The notes: a model not told the origin generated them from the sequence alone. DNA of 64,000 nucleotides from Bacteroidota bacterium (GCA_016699635.1 CP064983.1:2604001-2668000); one strand, 5' to 3'; shown: positions 20,633-30,633, counted from the stretch's first letter. Numbers and translations are program-made.

Positions 20633-21697
20633 TTAATGAATAATTTTAAATACCATTTCCCTGAGCAGTTCTCCTGTTGGCACCTGATCTGTACTGCCTA
20701 CACCTTTCGATTTTAAATCATACTCGCGCAACCAGCCAATAATCTGCTCTAATTTTCTGACAGGATAATTTTTAGCGGCACGTTCATAATCTTTAACAAA
20801 AAACGGACTAATGCCTATTGCAGAAGCAAGTGATGCAGAAGATTTGTCGGCAGTGAAATGATAAATCAGAATTTTATTAAAGTAGGCAAACAAGCTACCA
20901 ATAATCAGTTGAATGGGATTGTTTTTTGGATTGGCTTCAAAATAATTTACAATTCTGTTTGCTTTTAAAATATTGCGCTCTGCCAATGCATTCTGCAATT
21001 CAAAAACATTATAGTCTTTGCTGACACCAATATGCTCACGAATATCGTTTACCGTAATAACCGATTTGTCTTTTAGATTAATCAGCATTTTTCCAACTTC
21101 ATTGTTGATTTTTGACAAATCATTCCCTAAATATTCTGCAAGCATTTCTATAGCATGATCATCAGCTTTAATTTTTCTGTCCTTCAGATAATTTTTAATC
21201 CATGCAGGCAACTGATTGTCATATAATTTTTTTGTTTCAAGAAACTGTGCTTTATCCTTTATCAGTTTTCCTTTTTTTGTTCTGCTGTCAATGGTCTTGT
21301 ATTTATAGCAAAACAACAGAATGGTTGTGGTAGTAGGATTCTGAAGATAAAGCATCATGGGGTCTTCTTTCTCCTTGCTTTTATCTTTTGTTTTATCCTC
21401 TTCTTTCTCTTTGCTGCCAAACCATTTTACATCCTGTGCCTCTTTAATAATTACAACCTGATAGTTCGACATCATTGGAAATCTTCTTGCAGCACTCACA
21501 ATAGCCATAGCATCAGCTTCGCGACCGTAAAGAATGGTTTGATTAAATTCTTTCTCCATGTCATTCAGCACATTTTTTTCAACATAATCGCTGATGGCAT
21601 CAATGTAATAAGGCTCTTCGCCCTGCAGAAAATACAACGGATGATAAACCTTGTTTTTAAGATCTTTTAATATCTCCTCAAATTTGCGTTCAGGCAT
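20633..21697 (-). CDS. holA: DNA polymerase III subunit delta
   Basis: The clamp-loader delta subunit opens the beta sliding clamp. The 354 residues are intact, with the N-terminal opening HPLYFLQGEEPYYID, the arginine-rich IVSAARRFPMMS, a charged low-complexity linker (about 95-110, Lys/Asp/Glu rich), GNDLSKINNEVGKML and a helical C-terminal collar domain. It lies between amn and mqnA with gaps of 6 and 3 bases. The hsdR-N-like gene upstream on the other strand is a frequent neighbour in the phylum. Confidence 0.9.
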   Translation of the reverse strand: MPERKFEEILKDLKNKVYHPLYFLQGEEPYYIDAISDYVEKNVLNDMEKEFNQTILYGREADAMAIVSAARRFPMMSNYQVVIIKEAQDVKWFGSKEKEEDKTKDKSKEKEDPMMLYLQNPTTTTILLFCYKYKTIDSRTKKGKLIKDKAQFLETKKLYDNQLPAWIKNYLKDRKIKADDHAIEMLAEYLGNDLSKINNEVGKMLINLKDKSVITVNDIREHIGVSKDYNVFELQNALAERNILKANRIVNYFEANPKNNPIQLIIGSLFAYFNKILIYHFTADKSSASLASAIGISPFFVKDYERAAKNYPVRKLEQIIGWLREYDLKSKGVGSTDQVPTGELLREMVFKIIH

Positions 21698-21703
21698 AGT
21701 CTA

Positions 21704-22474
21704 TTAAAAACGCAGATGCTTTACAGTAAGACCGTTATTTTTTAATTGATTTAGTGAATCAATACCAATATTGATATGGTCTTTTACAAATTTTCTTGTA
21801 ATATTCAAATCACTTTTTTCTGTTTTAACACCATCGGGTATCATTGGCTGATCGCTTACTAACAATAATGCTCCCGAAGGAATTTTATTGACAAATCCTG
21901 TTGTAAAAATTGTAGCTGTTTCCATATCAATAGCCATACAACGCATTTTACGCAGGTATTGTTTAAACTCCTCATCATGTTCCCAAACTCTTCGGTTGGT
22001 GGTATAAACAGTCCCTGTCCAGTAATCCTTGTCATAATCTCTTATGGTTGTTGACACGGCCTTCTGCAAACTAAATGCAGGCAATGCAGGAACTTCTGCG
22101 GGCATATAGTCATTAGATGTTCCTTCTCCACGAATTGCAGCAATAGGAAGTATTAAATCGCCCAATTCATTTTTACGTTTTAGTCCGCCACATTTTCCAA
22201 GAAACAAACATGCAGCCGGGTCAATAGCTGTAAGCAAATCCATAATTGTTGCAGCGTTTGCACTGCCCATGCCGAAATTAATTATTGTAATACCATTAGC
22301 GGTAGCATTAGGCATGGAACGATGTGTGCCCATGATTTCTACCTGATGTTGTTCCGCAAAAATTTCAACATAATTATTGAAGTTGGTGAGTAATATGTAT
22401 TTACCAAAATCTTCAATAGCAGTACCTGTATATCGCGGCAGCCAGTTTTTTACAATTTCTTCTTTCGAATTCAT
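21704..22474 (-). CDS. amn: AMP nucleosidase (short form)
   Basis: Hydrolyses AMP to adenine and ribose 5-phosphate. The 256 residues contain only the catalytic nucleoside-phosphorylase-like domain: INFGMGSANAATIMDLL, CLFLGKCGGLK, IAAIRGEGTSNDYMP, and AIDMETATIFTTGF with the Glu that binds the ribose. The short form without the N-terminal regulatory domain is usual in Bacteroidota. First gene of the operon with holA and mqnA. Confidence 0.9.
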   Translation of the reverse strand: MNSKEEIVKNWLPRYTGTAIEDFGKYILLTNFNNYVEIFAEQHQVEIMGTHRSMPNATANGITIINFGMGSANAATIMDLLTAIDPAACLFLGKCGGLKRKNELGDLILPIAAIRGEGTSNDYMPAEVPALPAFSLQKAVSTTIRDYDKDYWTGTVYTTNRRVWEHDEEFKQYLRKMRCMAIDMETATIFTTGFVNKIPSGALLLVSDQPMIPDGVKTEKSDLNITRKFVKDHINIGIDSLNQLKNNGLTVKHLRF

Positions 22475-22545
22475 AAATTTTTATTTCTTGATAGCTTAAT
22501 CATCTGTTTAGACAGTAATTTCAATGAGTTTTTTAATTTCGTTCA

Positions 22546-22992
22546 ATGATTGAATTGAATTTGCCTCATTTTGATTTTAAAATTAAAACAGAGGGACAAA
22601 GTAAACAAATTTTTGACCAGCTTAGAAATAAGTATGTAGCCCTGACACCTGAAGAATGGGTGCGTCAGCATTTTATCATGTTCTTAATTAACGAAAAAAA
22701 ATTTCCGAAAGGATTATTTGCCATTGAGAAAGAGCATGTTTTTAATGACTTGAAAATGCGTGCTGACCTGATTATTTATAAACATGATTTATCACCTTGG
22801 ATGCTTTGCGAGTTTAAATCTCCTGATGTTGCTATAACACAAGAAGTTTTTTATCAGGTTGCACGATATAATCTGACTTTTGATGTGCCTTACCTTGTAG
22901 TAAGTAATGGTTTAGAGCATTTTTGCTGCAAAAGGGTAGAGGATAGATTTGAATTTCAGGACGATATTCCTGATTTTGAAACAGTAGATTAA
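22546..22992 (+). CDS. Type I restriction enzyme R N-terminal domain protein (orphan)
   Basis: The 148 residues are intact and match the HsdR N-terminal nuclease domain family (HSDR_N_2). A PD-(D/E)xK core is visible: the Glu of EKEHVFND, the Asp of MRADLIIY, and CEFKSP giving the E-x-K pair. No helicase, methylase or specificity subunit is near, so it is not a restriction system by context. The family is a regular neighbour of holA in this phylum, suggesting a housekeeping role, which is unproven. Confidence 0.85.
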   Translation: MIELNLPHFDFKIKTEGQSKQIFDQLRNKYVALTPEEWVRQHFIMFLINEKKFPKGLFAIEKEHVFNDLKMRADLIIYKHDLSPWMLCEFKSPDVAITQEVFYQVARYNLTFDVPYLVVSNGLEHFCCKRVEDRFEFQDDIPDFETVD

Positions 22993-23013
22993 AGTAGCTG
23001 GATTTCTAATATT

Positions 23014-23742
23014 TTATTGCTTCTGCATTACCCTCTGTTGAGGGAATAAATGAACAAAACGATATCCTTGCGCATAAACAGTTTTAATATAATTAAAAGC
23101 AGAGTGCTGTCCAATTTTTCTTTTCAGGTTTTTAAGATGACTGTATAGAAACTCATAGTTTTCGCCAATCTCTGAAGGAGTTAAGTTTAATGCCTGTTTT
23201 GCAATTACCTCATGCGGCACAATTCTATCTGGATTAAAAATTAAAAATTTAAGAATTTCAAATTCTGTTTTAGTCAATGTCAATGCATTTTTGTTTACCC
23301 ACACTTTATATTCTGTCGGATTAATTTCTATCTCTCCAAAAAAATAGTTTTGAGGAATGTTGCCCAATCGCAGGCGATACAGACTTTTTAACCGGGCAAG
23401 TATCAGGTTTGTATTAAATGGTGCTGTAAAAACATCATCAGACCCGTGACTGATGGCACTAACAATTTCTTCGTCAGTTGCATTCTTAGCAACAATCATC
23501 ACATTACCCTTGTATCGTTGCAGGTTGAGTTGTTTCATAAAGATTAGCGCACTGTATTCTGTAAGTTGGTTTTCCAGCAGAATAAAATCATAAGTTTCGT
23601 TTTTTAGCTCATTAAGTGCTTCAGTTGCCGAACAGACGCATGTGTATTGAATGCTTTCGCTTTCAAGGCATTTGGTAATTGGCACAAATAAGTCCTGATT
23701 GTGTTTTACCAATAAAACTTTAATGTTGATTTCCTGTACCAT
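23014..23742 (-). CDS. Atypical OmpR-family response regulator (degenerate receiver)
   Basis: The 242 residues make a receiver domain (about 8-120) plus a winged-helix DNA-binding domain (about 135-232, with LTKTEFEILKFLI and HLKNLKRKIGQ, and YAQGYRF in the wing). The receiver lacks every phosphorylation residue. The acidic pair is replaced by VKHNQ, the phospho-acceptor Asp is Glu (ILLENQLTEY), and the conserved Lys before Pro-Phe is Ala (TAPF). The frame is intact and these changes do not lie in homopolymers, so they look real. It probably binds DNA independently of a kinase. No kinase is adjacent. Confidence 0.88.
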   Translation of the reverse strand: MVQEINIKVLLVKHNQDLFVPITKCLESESIQYTCVCSATEALNELKNETYDFILLENQLTEYSALIFMKQLNLQRYKGNVMIVAKNATDEEIVSAISHGSDDVFTAPFNTNLILARLKSLYRLRLGNIPQNYFFGEIEINPTEYKVWVNKNALTLTKTEFEILKFLIFNPDRIVPHEVIAKQALNLTPSEIGENYEFLYSHLKNLKRKIGQHSAFNYIKTVYAQGYRFVHLFPQQRVMQKQ

Positions 23743-24192
23743 AAAATGGTTGTTATGTTTGTTGTTGAATCCAATTAGTTTAAATCAATTGCTGCGAACG
23801 ACATTTAAGATGGGCAAGCATGCCAGCGATTTACTCACTTATGCAACAAAACTAAATACTCACCCATAAAAAATGGACGTTCGCCAAATAACTTATTAAC
23901 ATTTCAAAAAAATGTTATGACTTTTAGAAAAAGGTGGGTGGTAAAATTTATTAGTAACTTCACTAAAACTACAACAAAAATCAAGCCATAAACGACTTAA
24001 TTAATCGCTTGTGTCCAATTGCTAATTGTGTGTTGAAGACAGCTGCTTGTATTAGCGTATGAAATGATTTTTTTAAATGAATAAAAGAAGTATTTCACAG
24101 TTGTTTTCATCCGATTACTTGCATTTTAGAAATATTTCTCGTTGATATATAGTTAGTTACAACTTTTTTTCGCCATCGGCTTCTGCTTGGTA
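23743..24192. other. 450-base intergenic region without a recognised gene
   Basis: Lies between the divergent atypical regulator and queA. I see no credible coding frame, no tRNA and no strong hairpin. It is AT-rich with a short G-rich patch near 23931-23942. It probably holds the promoters of both flanking genes; only the queA-side box is recognisable. Confidence 0.5.
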
Positions 24193-24200
24193 TATATTTG
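24193..24200 (+). promoter_or_regulatory. TAnnTTTG -7 box before queA
   Basis: TATATTTG followed by CG, 35 bases before the queA ATG at 24236, leaving a normal-length leader. Confidence 0.5.
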
Positions 24201-24235
24201 CGCCCTCAAAAAAATAATCCTGTAAGATTACAGAT

Positions 24236-25285
24236 ATGAAATTATCACAATTTAAATTCGGCCTAAACGAAAACCTTCTTGCTCCACATCCTGCTGCCAA
24301 CCGTGACGAAAGTCGGTTGATGGTTATTGACCGTAAAACCGGTAAGATTGAGCATAAAATATTTAAAGACATCATTAATTACTTTGACGAGGGCGATGTG
24401 ATGGTGATGAATAACACCAAGGTTTTTCCTGCACGCCTTTATGGCAATAAAGAAAAGACGGGTGCTAAAATTGAAGTCTTTTTATTACGTGAACTAAATC
24501 CGGAAAGCAAACTTTGGGATGTGCTTGTTGACCCTGCACGTAAAATACGTATTGGTAATAAATTGTATTTCGGTGAAGATGATATGCTTGTTGCCGAAGT
24601 AATTGATAACACAACTTCACGTGGTCGTACTTTGCGCTTCTTATTTGATGGCACAAGTGCCGATTTCAGAGAGGTTATTGAGAAGTTAGGAAATACACCA
24701 CTCCCGAAATATATCAAACGAAAGGCCGAGCCCGAAGATAAAGAGCGCTACCAGACAGTATATGCCAAAAACGAAGGTGCTGTTGCAGCACCCACTGCCG
24801 GACTACACTTCAGCAAACAATTATTAAAGCGCCTAGAAATTAAAGGCATCAACCTTGCTGAACTGACACTGCATGTTGGTTTAGGCACATTCATACCGGT
24901 AGAAGTAGAAGACCTAACCAAACATAAGATGGATTCTGAATGGTTCAGTATTACACAACCTTGTGTTGACATAGTTAATAAAGCCAAAGCAGGCAAACAC
25001 CGTATTTGTGCAGTAGGAACAACGTCAATGCGCGCAATGGAGTCATCAGTTTCCACATTAGGTGAGCTTAAACCTTTTGAAGGCTGGACAAATAAATTTA
25101 TTTTTCCACCTTATGATTTCAGCCTTGCCAATTGTATGGTGACTAATTTTCACATGCCTGAATCAACTTTGTTGATGATGGTTTCTGCTTTTGCAGGTTA
25201 CGACCTTACCATGCATGCTTACAAATTAGCGATGAAAGAAAAATACCGCTTCTATAGCTATGGCGATGCCATGCTGATAATCTGA
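24236..25285 (+). CDS. queA: tRNA ribosyltransferase-isomerase QueA
   Basis: Transfers and rearranges the ribose of SAM onto 7-aminomethyl-7-deazaguanine in tRNA, giving epoxyqueuosine. The 349 residues are intact. Family motifs: LLAPHPAANRDESRLMVI, VMVMNNTKVFPARLYG, KNEGAVAAPTAGLHF, LTLHVGLGTFIPV and VGTTSMRAMES. Followed 13 bases later by ispD, likely co-transcribed. Confidence 0.96.
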   Translation: MKLSQFKFGLNENLLAPHPAANRDESRLMVIDRKTGKIEHKIFKDIINYFDEGDVMVMNNTKVFPARLYGNKEKTGAKIEVFLLRELNPESKLWDVLVDPARKIRIGNKLYFGEDDMLVAEVIDNTTSRGRTLRFLFDGTSADFREVIEKLGNTPLPKYIKRKAEPEDKERYQTVYAKNEGAVAAPTAGLHFSKQLLKRLEIKGINLAELTLHVGLGTFIPVEVEDLTKHKMDSEWFSITQPCVDIVNKAKAGKHRICAVGTTSMRAMESSVSTLGELKPFEGWTNKFIFPPYDFSLANCMVTNFHMPESTLLMMVSAFAGYDLTMHAYKLAMKEKYRFYSYGDAMLII

Positions 25286-25298
25286 CAGTTTATTTATT

Positions 25299-25979
25299 AT
25301 GAGCCAAAAGCGATTTGCAATAATAGTTGCCGGAGGCAGTGGAACACGAATGCAGGCTGATGTTCCCAAACAGTTTCTGCTGCTTGAAGGACGACCGGTA
25401 CTCATGTATTCAATGGAATGTCTGCATCGTGTTGGAGCAGAAATTACAGTGGTTTTACCCGATTATGAACAAAGTCATTGGCAGTCGCTTATTAATGAGC
25501 ATAATTTTAATGTCCCACATAAAATTGCAGCAGGAGGCCTGACCAGAAACCGTTCGGTATTTAACGGTTTACAGACCATTGAAGATAGAGAAGCTTTGGT
25601 TGCAGTGCATGATGCAGCACGGCCACTTTTAAAGCCCGAACTTGCTGAAAAACTCTTTGAACTTGCTGTCCACAGGGGCAATGCCATACCCGTTATACCT
25701 GTCAGAGAGTCGCTGAGACGTATTAATTCTACGGAGAATAAGGCCGTTAACAGGGCTGAAATTTTTGCTGTACAAACACCGCAGGTCTTTAAAGTTGATT
25801 TGCTTAAGGATGCTTTTATCAGAAATAACGATACCACTTTTACTGATGAAGCTTCGCTGATTGAAGCAGTTGGGTTTACTGTATTTTCCATTCAGGGCGA
25901 TAGACATAATATAAAAATCACTTTTCCGGAAGACATTCTTGTTGCATCCATGCTGCTCAAGAAGCATTTATCCAACTGA
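25299..25979 (+). CDS. ispD: 2-C-methyl-D-erythritol 4-phosphate cytidylyltransferase
   Basis: Third step of the MEP isoprenoid pathway, attaching CMP to methylerythritol phosphate. The 226 residues are intact: the CTP loop AGGSGTRMQADVPKQFL, DYEQSHW, GGLTRNRSVFNGL, and VHDAARPLL with the metal-binding Asp, then TDEASLIEAVG. Its product feeds the prenyl chains made by the polyprenyl synthase at 30654. Confidence 0.95.
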   Translation: MSQKRFAIIVAGGSGTRMQADVPKQFLLLEGRPVLMYSMECLHRVGAEITVVLPDYEQSHWQSLINEHNFNVPHKIAAGGLTRNRSVFNGLQTIEDREALVAVHDAARPLLKPELAEKLFELAVHRGNAIPVIPVRESLRRINSTENKAVNRAEIFAVQTPQVFKVDLLKDAFIRNNDTTFTDEASLIEAVGFTVFSIQGDRHNIKITFPEDILVASMLLKKHLSN

Positions 25980-26164
25980 AGCAGGCACTTATTTTCTCTT
26001 GTAAGAATTTATAAAAATTTGTTTAATTTTATTGCGCAAATCGTTACATTGAAAAAAATATTTGATGTTGAAAGAAACGATAGCAAAGTTTTTTACGTTT
26101 AAGTACTATCAACATCGGGTTGTGTAAATCACTTGTTGGAGCAATAAAAAATTCAAAGCATTAA

Positions 26165-27725
26165 ATGATAAACTTGCAAAACACTTTTCCATTGTTTTCA
26201 AAAAAACTCATAAATGCTATGTTTATAATGCCATTGGTATTTCTGATGTTGTTTGTGTCCAATGTTTGGGCTGGAGGCAACGATACACTTTCTGCTAATA
26301 TTGATGAAAATGTCCATGTTGCAGAGAAGCCTAAAGATTTTGAAATTGCGCTACAACCTGCTTTACTCAGTGATAACAGCACTTCGCAAATTCGCAGGAC
26401 TCATTTATGATTGTACAACAAATACCATTGTATGGGAAAAAGATTTAAAGTATGCCTATCCTATAGCTTCACTAACAAAAATGATGGTTGCCCTTATTGC
26501 CATTGAAGAGATTAAATGTGGTACTGTTGATTGGCAAGATCAGGTTTCTGTGACAAAGACATACAGAAAAAGTAAAAGAAGCAAGCGTACTTATACCGTA
26601 AACGAAACTTATAGTCTTGAGTCATTATTAAAGATGGCTATGATTCCTTCAAATAACGAAGCTTGCGGACTAATAGGAAAACATATCAGTGGCTCTGTTG
26701 AAACTTTCGTGACAAGAATGAATCAGAAAGCAGCAGCATTAGGAATGACACAAACTTTCTATTCAAATCCATCAGGATTACCTGCAGGCTATGGAAGCCT
26801 TGACAACAGCTCTTCACCTTACGATTTGCTAAAGCTGTCAACTGAATTAATCAAATATCCCGAACTTCTTTCCATTACCAATATTGCTTTTGCAGAAGTT
26901 GAAAACGGGCATGGATATAATGTTTACAGAAACCATAATCATTTAGTTATGGACTATCCCGGTGAAGTGGACGGACTAAAAACAGGATATACAAAAAATG
27001 CAAAATTCTGTTTGGTTGCTACTGCAAAGAAAAACGATCATCGCTTAATTGCCATTGCATTAGGTGCATCAAACCCTTGGTTGCGCAATCAGATTGTTGG
27101 CGAAATGCTCAATAATTATTACACACAAGTGGGCTTTGGGCCTAGGGGAAATCAAAAAGTTGATCCATTGGTTGCTAAAGCAGACAGAAAAACTGTAAAC
27201 GAAATTGCAAGCAGTAATGTGCCTGTGATGAATCAGGAAATAGTTTATAAAACAGTGACTTCAATTCAGAAAAAAGCACACATTGTAAAATCAGGCCAAA
27301 CTTTATCTGACATAGCTGATAAATATAATTGTTCTGTTAATGAACTTAAAAAATGGAATGGACTAAAGTCAAGCCGGATTCTTAAAAATCAAAGCCTTTA
27401 TGTAAGGGTGCATGTAAAGAAACAAATTCCTGTCAGCACAAAGGTTATTGATAATTATGATGATTGCGAAGACAATGCAGAAGATTGCGCTCCACAAAAT
27501 GTTGCCGGCAAGCAGGAAACTCCTAAAACAGAACAACTGCCAACATCACAAAATAAACCTGCATTGAAGGTTATATATCATCAAGTACAGCCCGGTGATA
27601 CCTTATGGAAAATTGCACAACAATATCCCGGAACTTCTGTTGATCAACTGAAAAGAATAAATAAAATTTCGAATTCAAAAGACCTCAAAGCAGGTAGTAA
27701 AATAAAAGTGTCAGTGAATAGCTGA
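26165..27725 (+). CDS. D-Ala-D-Ala carboxypeptidase (S11) with two LysM domains (frameshifted)
   Basis: A periplasmic peptidoglycan carboxypeptidase of about 520 residues. It has an N-terminal signal or anchor segment (about 16-36), the penicillin-binding catalytic domain with the Ser-x-x-Lys motif ASLTK (Ser102, Lys105 after repair), the SNNEACG motif and DGLKTGYT. Two LysM cell-wall-binding repeats follow (IVKSGQTLSDIADKY and HQVQPGDTLWKIAQQY). An extra A in the AAA at 26388-26390 splits off the first 75 residues; removing it gives NSTSQFAGLIYDCTTNT. LysM domains on an S11 enzyme are less usual than the plain form. Confidence 0.88.
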
Positions 27726-27748
27726 TTTTTTAATCAAACCAAATCAGA

Positions 27749-28297
27749 ATGAAAATCAAACTTATCATTACAAGTTTAATAGTAGCATTTAGTGTTAGTC
27801 AGATAAATGCACAGGCTGTCAGTTATCCTGTTGACAATGATTCAAAACTTATTTGCTACACCAAAGTAAAAGAGTTAACCGGAGTGTCTAAGAATGATAT
27901 TTTTGATAGAGCATTAGGGTGGATTAATTCTTATTATAAAAACCCTGCTGACGTGTTGCGAGAAAATGATAAAGCCAATGGAAAATTACTTTGCAAAGCA
28001 AGATTTAAATTGATGGGCGAGCCTGATAAAAGTGGCTTTCAGAAAGATCAGGGTAATGTTCAGTATTCATTAATAATTGAAGCTAAAGATGGTAAATACA
28101 GATATAAGCTGACAGAAATTAACTGGAAGCAACCTTCTTATTTTCCTGTTGAACGTTGGATGGATACTAAAAATCAATATTACACCAAAGACTGGGATTG
28201 GAATTTGAAATATACCGATGAGCAATCGCATAAAATCATTGCTGAATTAGAGAAATATATGTCAAATCCGCCTAAGCCTAAGAAAGACGATTGGTAG
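27749..28297 (+). CDS. Secreted DUF4468-like (TBP-like fold) protein
   Basis: 182 residues with a clear signal peptide (KIKLIITSLIVAFSVSQINAQA). The body fits DUF4468, a Bacteroidota family with a TBP-like fold: IFDRALGWINSYYKNP, LLCKARFKLMG, YSLIIEAKDGKYRYKLTEI. Function unknown. It follows the carboxypeptidase by 23 bases and may be co-transcribed. The stop is 1 base from the convergent deaminase stop. Confidence 0.75.
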   Translation: MKIKLIITSLIVAFSVSQINAQAVSYPVDNDSKLICYTKVKELTGVSKNDIFDRALGWINSYYKNPADVLRENDKANGKLLCKARFKLMGEPDKSGFQKDQGNVQYSLIIEAKDGKYRYKLTEINWKQPSYFPVERWMDTKNQYYTKDWDWNLKYTDEQSHKIIAELEKYMSNPPKPKKDDW

Positions 28298-28298
28298 G

Positions 28299-29504
28299 TT
28301 AAGCCACCTTTTTCGACTTACTGCTTTCCGTAATTTTCTGATTTTGTAAATCAACATTTTCAATTAAAACCAAGCCGGGCTTTTTTCCTTTTTCTAAAGT
28401 GCCAAGTTCATTATCCATTTTAAGTGCCTTAGCACCATTAATTGTTGACCAGGTTAAAAGTTGATGTAGCGTAATCTGAGGAAATTTATTTGTGATGATT
28501 TTTAATTCAGATAAAATGCTCAATTGATCGTTTGATGCAAGGCTATCAGTGCCAATCAGGATGTTCTCAGTAGCTTTGGTTATTCGCTCAATTTCAGGAA
28601 GTGTATTTTCAATATATAAATTGGCATTCGGACAAAAACACCACCATGCTTTCTTTACATTTTTAATAGCAAACTGTATATCATCATCACTACTGAATGT
28701 ATTATGGACAAAAAATGATTTCATCGCAATTGTTCAGTAGTGGTACATAGTTCTGTATTGAATTTTTCCGTTGGCTTTAATATGTACTAAATTATTTCCT
28801 GTTGCTTCAAAGAAAGATTTTAAATCACCTGAGCCTGTTTCAAACAAGATGTTTTCGGATTCGGTTTCCTGATTATGTATAGATATTAAAGACGCTTTGT
28901 TTTTGTTTATTTTTTGGAACAAGAAAGGTGTAACACTATAAGGTGAATGTGGGCTTATACTGCATTTTGAATTTCTGTTATTCGATTTCAGCATACCTTC
29001 AAGTTCCTTTGCTGTGTTCCATGTTTTTTCTGTATTCAATTCTGATAGGTCAAATACTTCAATAAAAGTATGGTAAAGTAAGTCAGATTCATTTTTTATT
29101 GGAAATGTTATGGAAGTATTGCTGATGTCTCCAATAGCAACAATGCCATCATTAAACATATTTTTCTCTGCTGATTTTATAGCGTCTAATACTTCTTCAT
29201 TCTCACCCTGCTTTCTAACCGAAATCAATTCTTTGATAAAGCCTGTAAGCTTGTTATGTTTACTTATTCGCCCTTTAAGGTGTGAAAGTTCAAGATGACA
29301 ATGTGAATTAATGAATCCCGGTGTAAGTATGCCATGAAATTTTTCAATGACTGATGGCTCTATCTGAATTTGTAAAGCATTATTCAGAAATGCAATGTTT
29401 TCAAAAACATCAATGACTACTCCTGAATTGTCCATTACAACTATACCATCCTTAAGCGGAGTACTGCAAATAGGGAAAACAATATCTGCCGAATAAAATT
29501 TCAT
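28299..29504 (-). CDS. Aminofutalosine deaminase-like amidohydrolase (double frameshift)
   Basis: About 400 residues of the metal-dependent amidohydrolase superfamily. It has GFINSHCHLELSHL (the HxH site), SISPHSPYSV, the His of ISIHNQETESEN and the Asp of ILIGTDSLASN. These suit a zinc-dependent deaminase of the aminofutalosine/SAH/guanine group. With mqnA in the window, aminofutalosine deaminase is the best guess. An in-frame TGA sits near 28738. Reading one more A opposite the T5 at 28763-28767 and one less opposite the A6 at 28710-28715 replaces it with KNSIQNYVPLLNNCDEIIF, then VHNTFSS, a normal family segment. So the stop is likely an artefact of two compensating indels. Confidence 0.8.
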
Positions 29505-29509
29505 GCTTA

Positions 29510-29517
29510 CAAAACTA
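29510..29517 (-). promoter_or_regulatory. TAnnTTTG -7 box before the deaminase
   Basis: On the minus strand it reads TAGTTTTG, 5 bases before the start codon at 29502-29504. It faces the rlmN box at 29550-29557 as a divergent pair. Confidence 0.4.
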
Positions 29518-29549
29518 AGTGATTTGTGTATCGGCTGATGTTTTCATCG

Positions 29550-29557
29550 TACCTTTG
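29550..29557 (+). promoter_or_regulatory. TAnnTTTG promoter of rlmN
   Basis: TACCTTTG followed by CA, with TTTG at 29523-29526 as a plausible -33 element 23 bases upstream. It lies inside the longest open frame, so translation must start after it; the GTG at 29562 fits. Confidence 0.5.
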
Positions 29558-29561
29558 CAAA

Positions 29562-30603
29562 GTGAAATCAATACCTAACATAAGGGAGCTTACTTTCGAA
29601 CAACTTTCTGAAGCCGTTGCTGATTTTGGCGAAAAGTCATTCAGAGCTAAACAGATTTACGACTGGCTCTGGAATAAAAGTGCACGTTCATTTGACCAAA
29701 TGAACAATGTGCCGTTGTCACTCCGAAATAAACTGGCAGAGAAGTTTGCATTTACTCCTATTGTTGTTGCACATGAACAACGAAGTAACGACAGAACAAT
29801 TAAGTATGGATTTAAACTGCATGACGATCATTTAATCGAGGGTGTTTTAATCCCCACTGCGTCACGAATGACTGCTTGTGTTTCCTCTCAGGTTGGTTGC
29901 AGTCTGTCATGCAAATTTTGTGCAACAGGCAAATTAGATCGGGTACGCAATCTGAATGCTGATGAGATTTATGATCAGGTGGCTATTATCAGAGAACAAA
30001 GTATGGAGGTCTATAATATTCCATTAAGCAACATAGTTTATATGGGAATGGGTGAGCCTCTTTTAAATTATGCCAATGTGCTTGCATCCATAGAAAGAAT
30101 TACATCTGCTAACGGACTTGGTATGTCGCCACCACGAATTACAGTTTCAACAGCCGGAATTGCAAAGATGATTACAAAACTTGGTGATGATGAAGTAAAG
30201 TTTAATCTTGCGCTATCATTACATGCTGCCAATGACAGTAAGCGTGATAAAATTATGCCCATCAATGAACATAATAATCTTGAGGTTTTACGTGATGCCC
30301 TGAAGTATTTTTATGATAAAACAGGCACACGTGTAACCTATGAGTTTATTGTTTTTAACAATTTTAACGACACACTTAAAGATGCCCAAGAATTAGCTGA
30401 ATTTGCAAAACATGTTCCTTGTAAAATTAACTTAATAGAATACAATGCAATAGGTGATGGTGTTTTTGAAAAGGCTCGATTGGACAGACTAGAGGTTTTT
30501 AAAAAATTATTTAGAAAGCAAGAATTTAGTAGTCAATATCAGACGCAGCAGGGGTAAAGATATTGATGCTGCATGTGGTCAATTAGCTAATAAGAATCAG
30601 TAA
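29562..30603 (+). CDS. rlmN: Dual-specificity RNA methyltransferase RlmN (3' frameshift)
   Basis: Radical SAM enzyme that methylates C2 of A2503 in 23S rRNA (and A37 of some tRNAs). The 4Fe-4S motif is Cys113-x3-Cys117-x2-Cys120 in GCSLSCKFCATGK. Further family motifs are VYMGMGEPLLNYANV, ISVSTAG-like TVSTAGIAKM and LALSLHAAND. The open frame ends early at 30557 and loses the catalytic C-terminal Cys. One base removed around 30516-30528 gives NLVVNIRRSRGKDIDAACGQ, restoring that Cys and ending at 30601-30603. Start chosen as GTG 29562 because the promoter box lies upstream of it. Confidence 0.93.
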
Positions 30604-30633
30604 ACTGCCAAAGGCTGCTGCTACTTAAAAACA

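Noticed and set aside
22546..22992. Restriction-modification or defence system
   Set aside because: Only an HsdR N-terminal-like nuclease domain is present; no helicase, methylase or specificity gene nearby, and the holA neighbourhood is a conserved housekeeping context.
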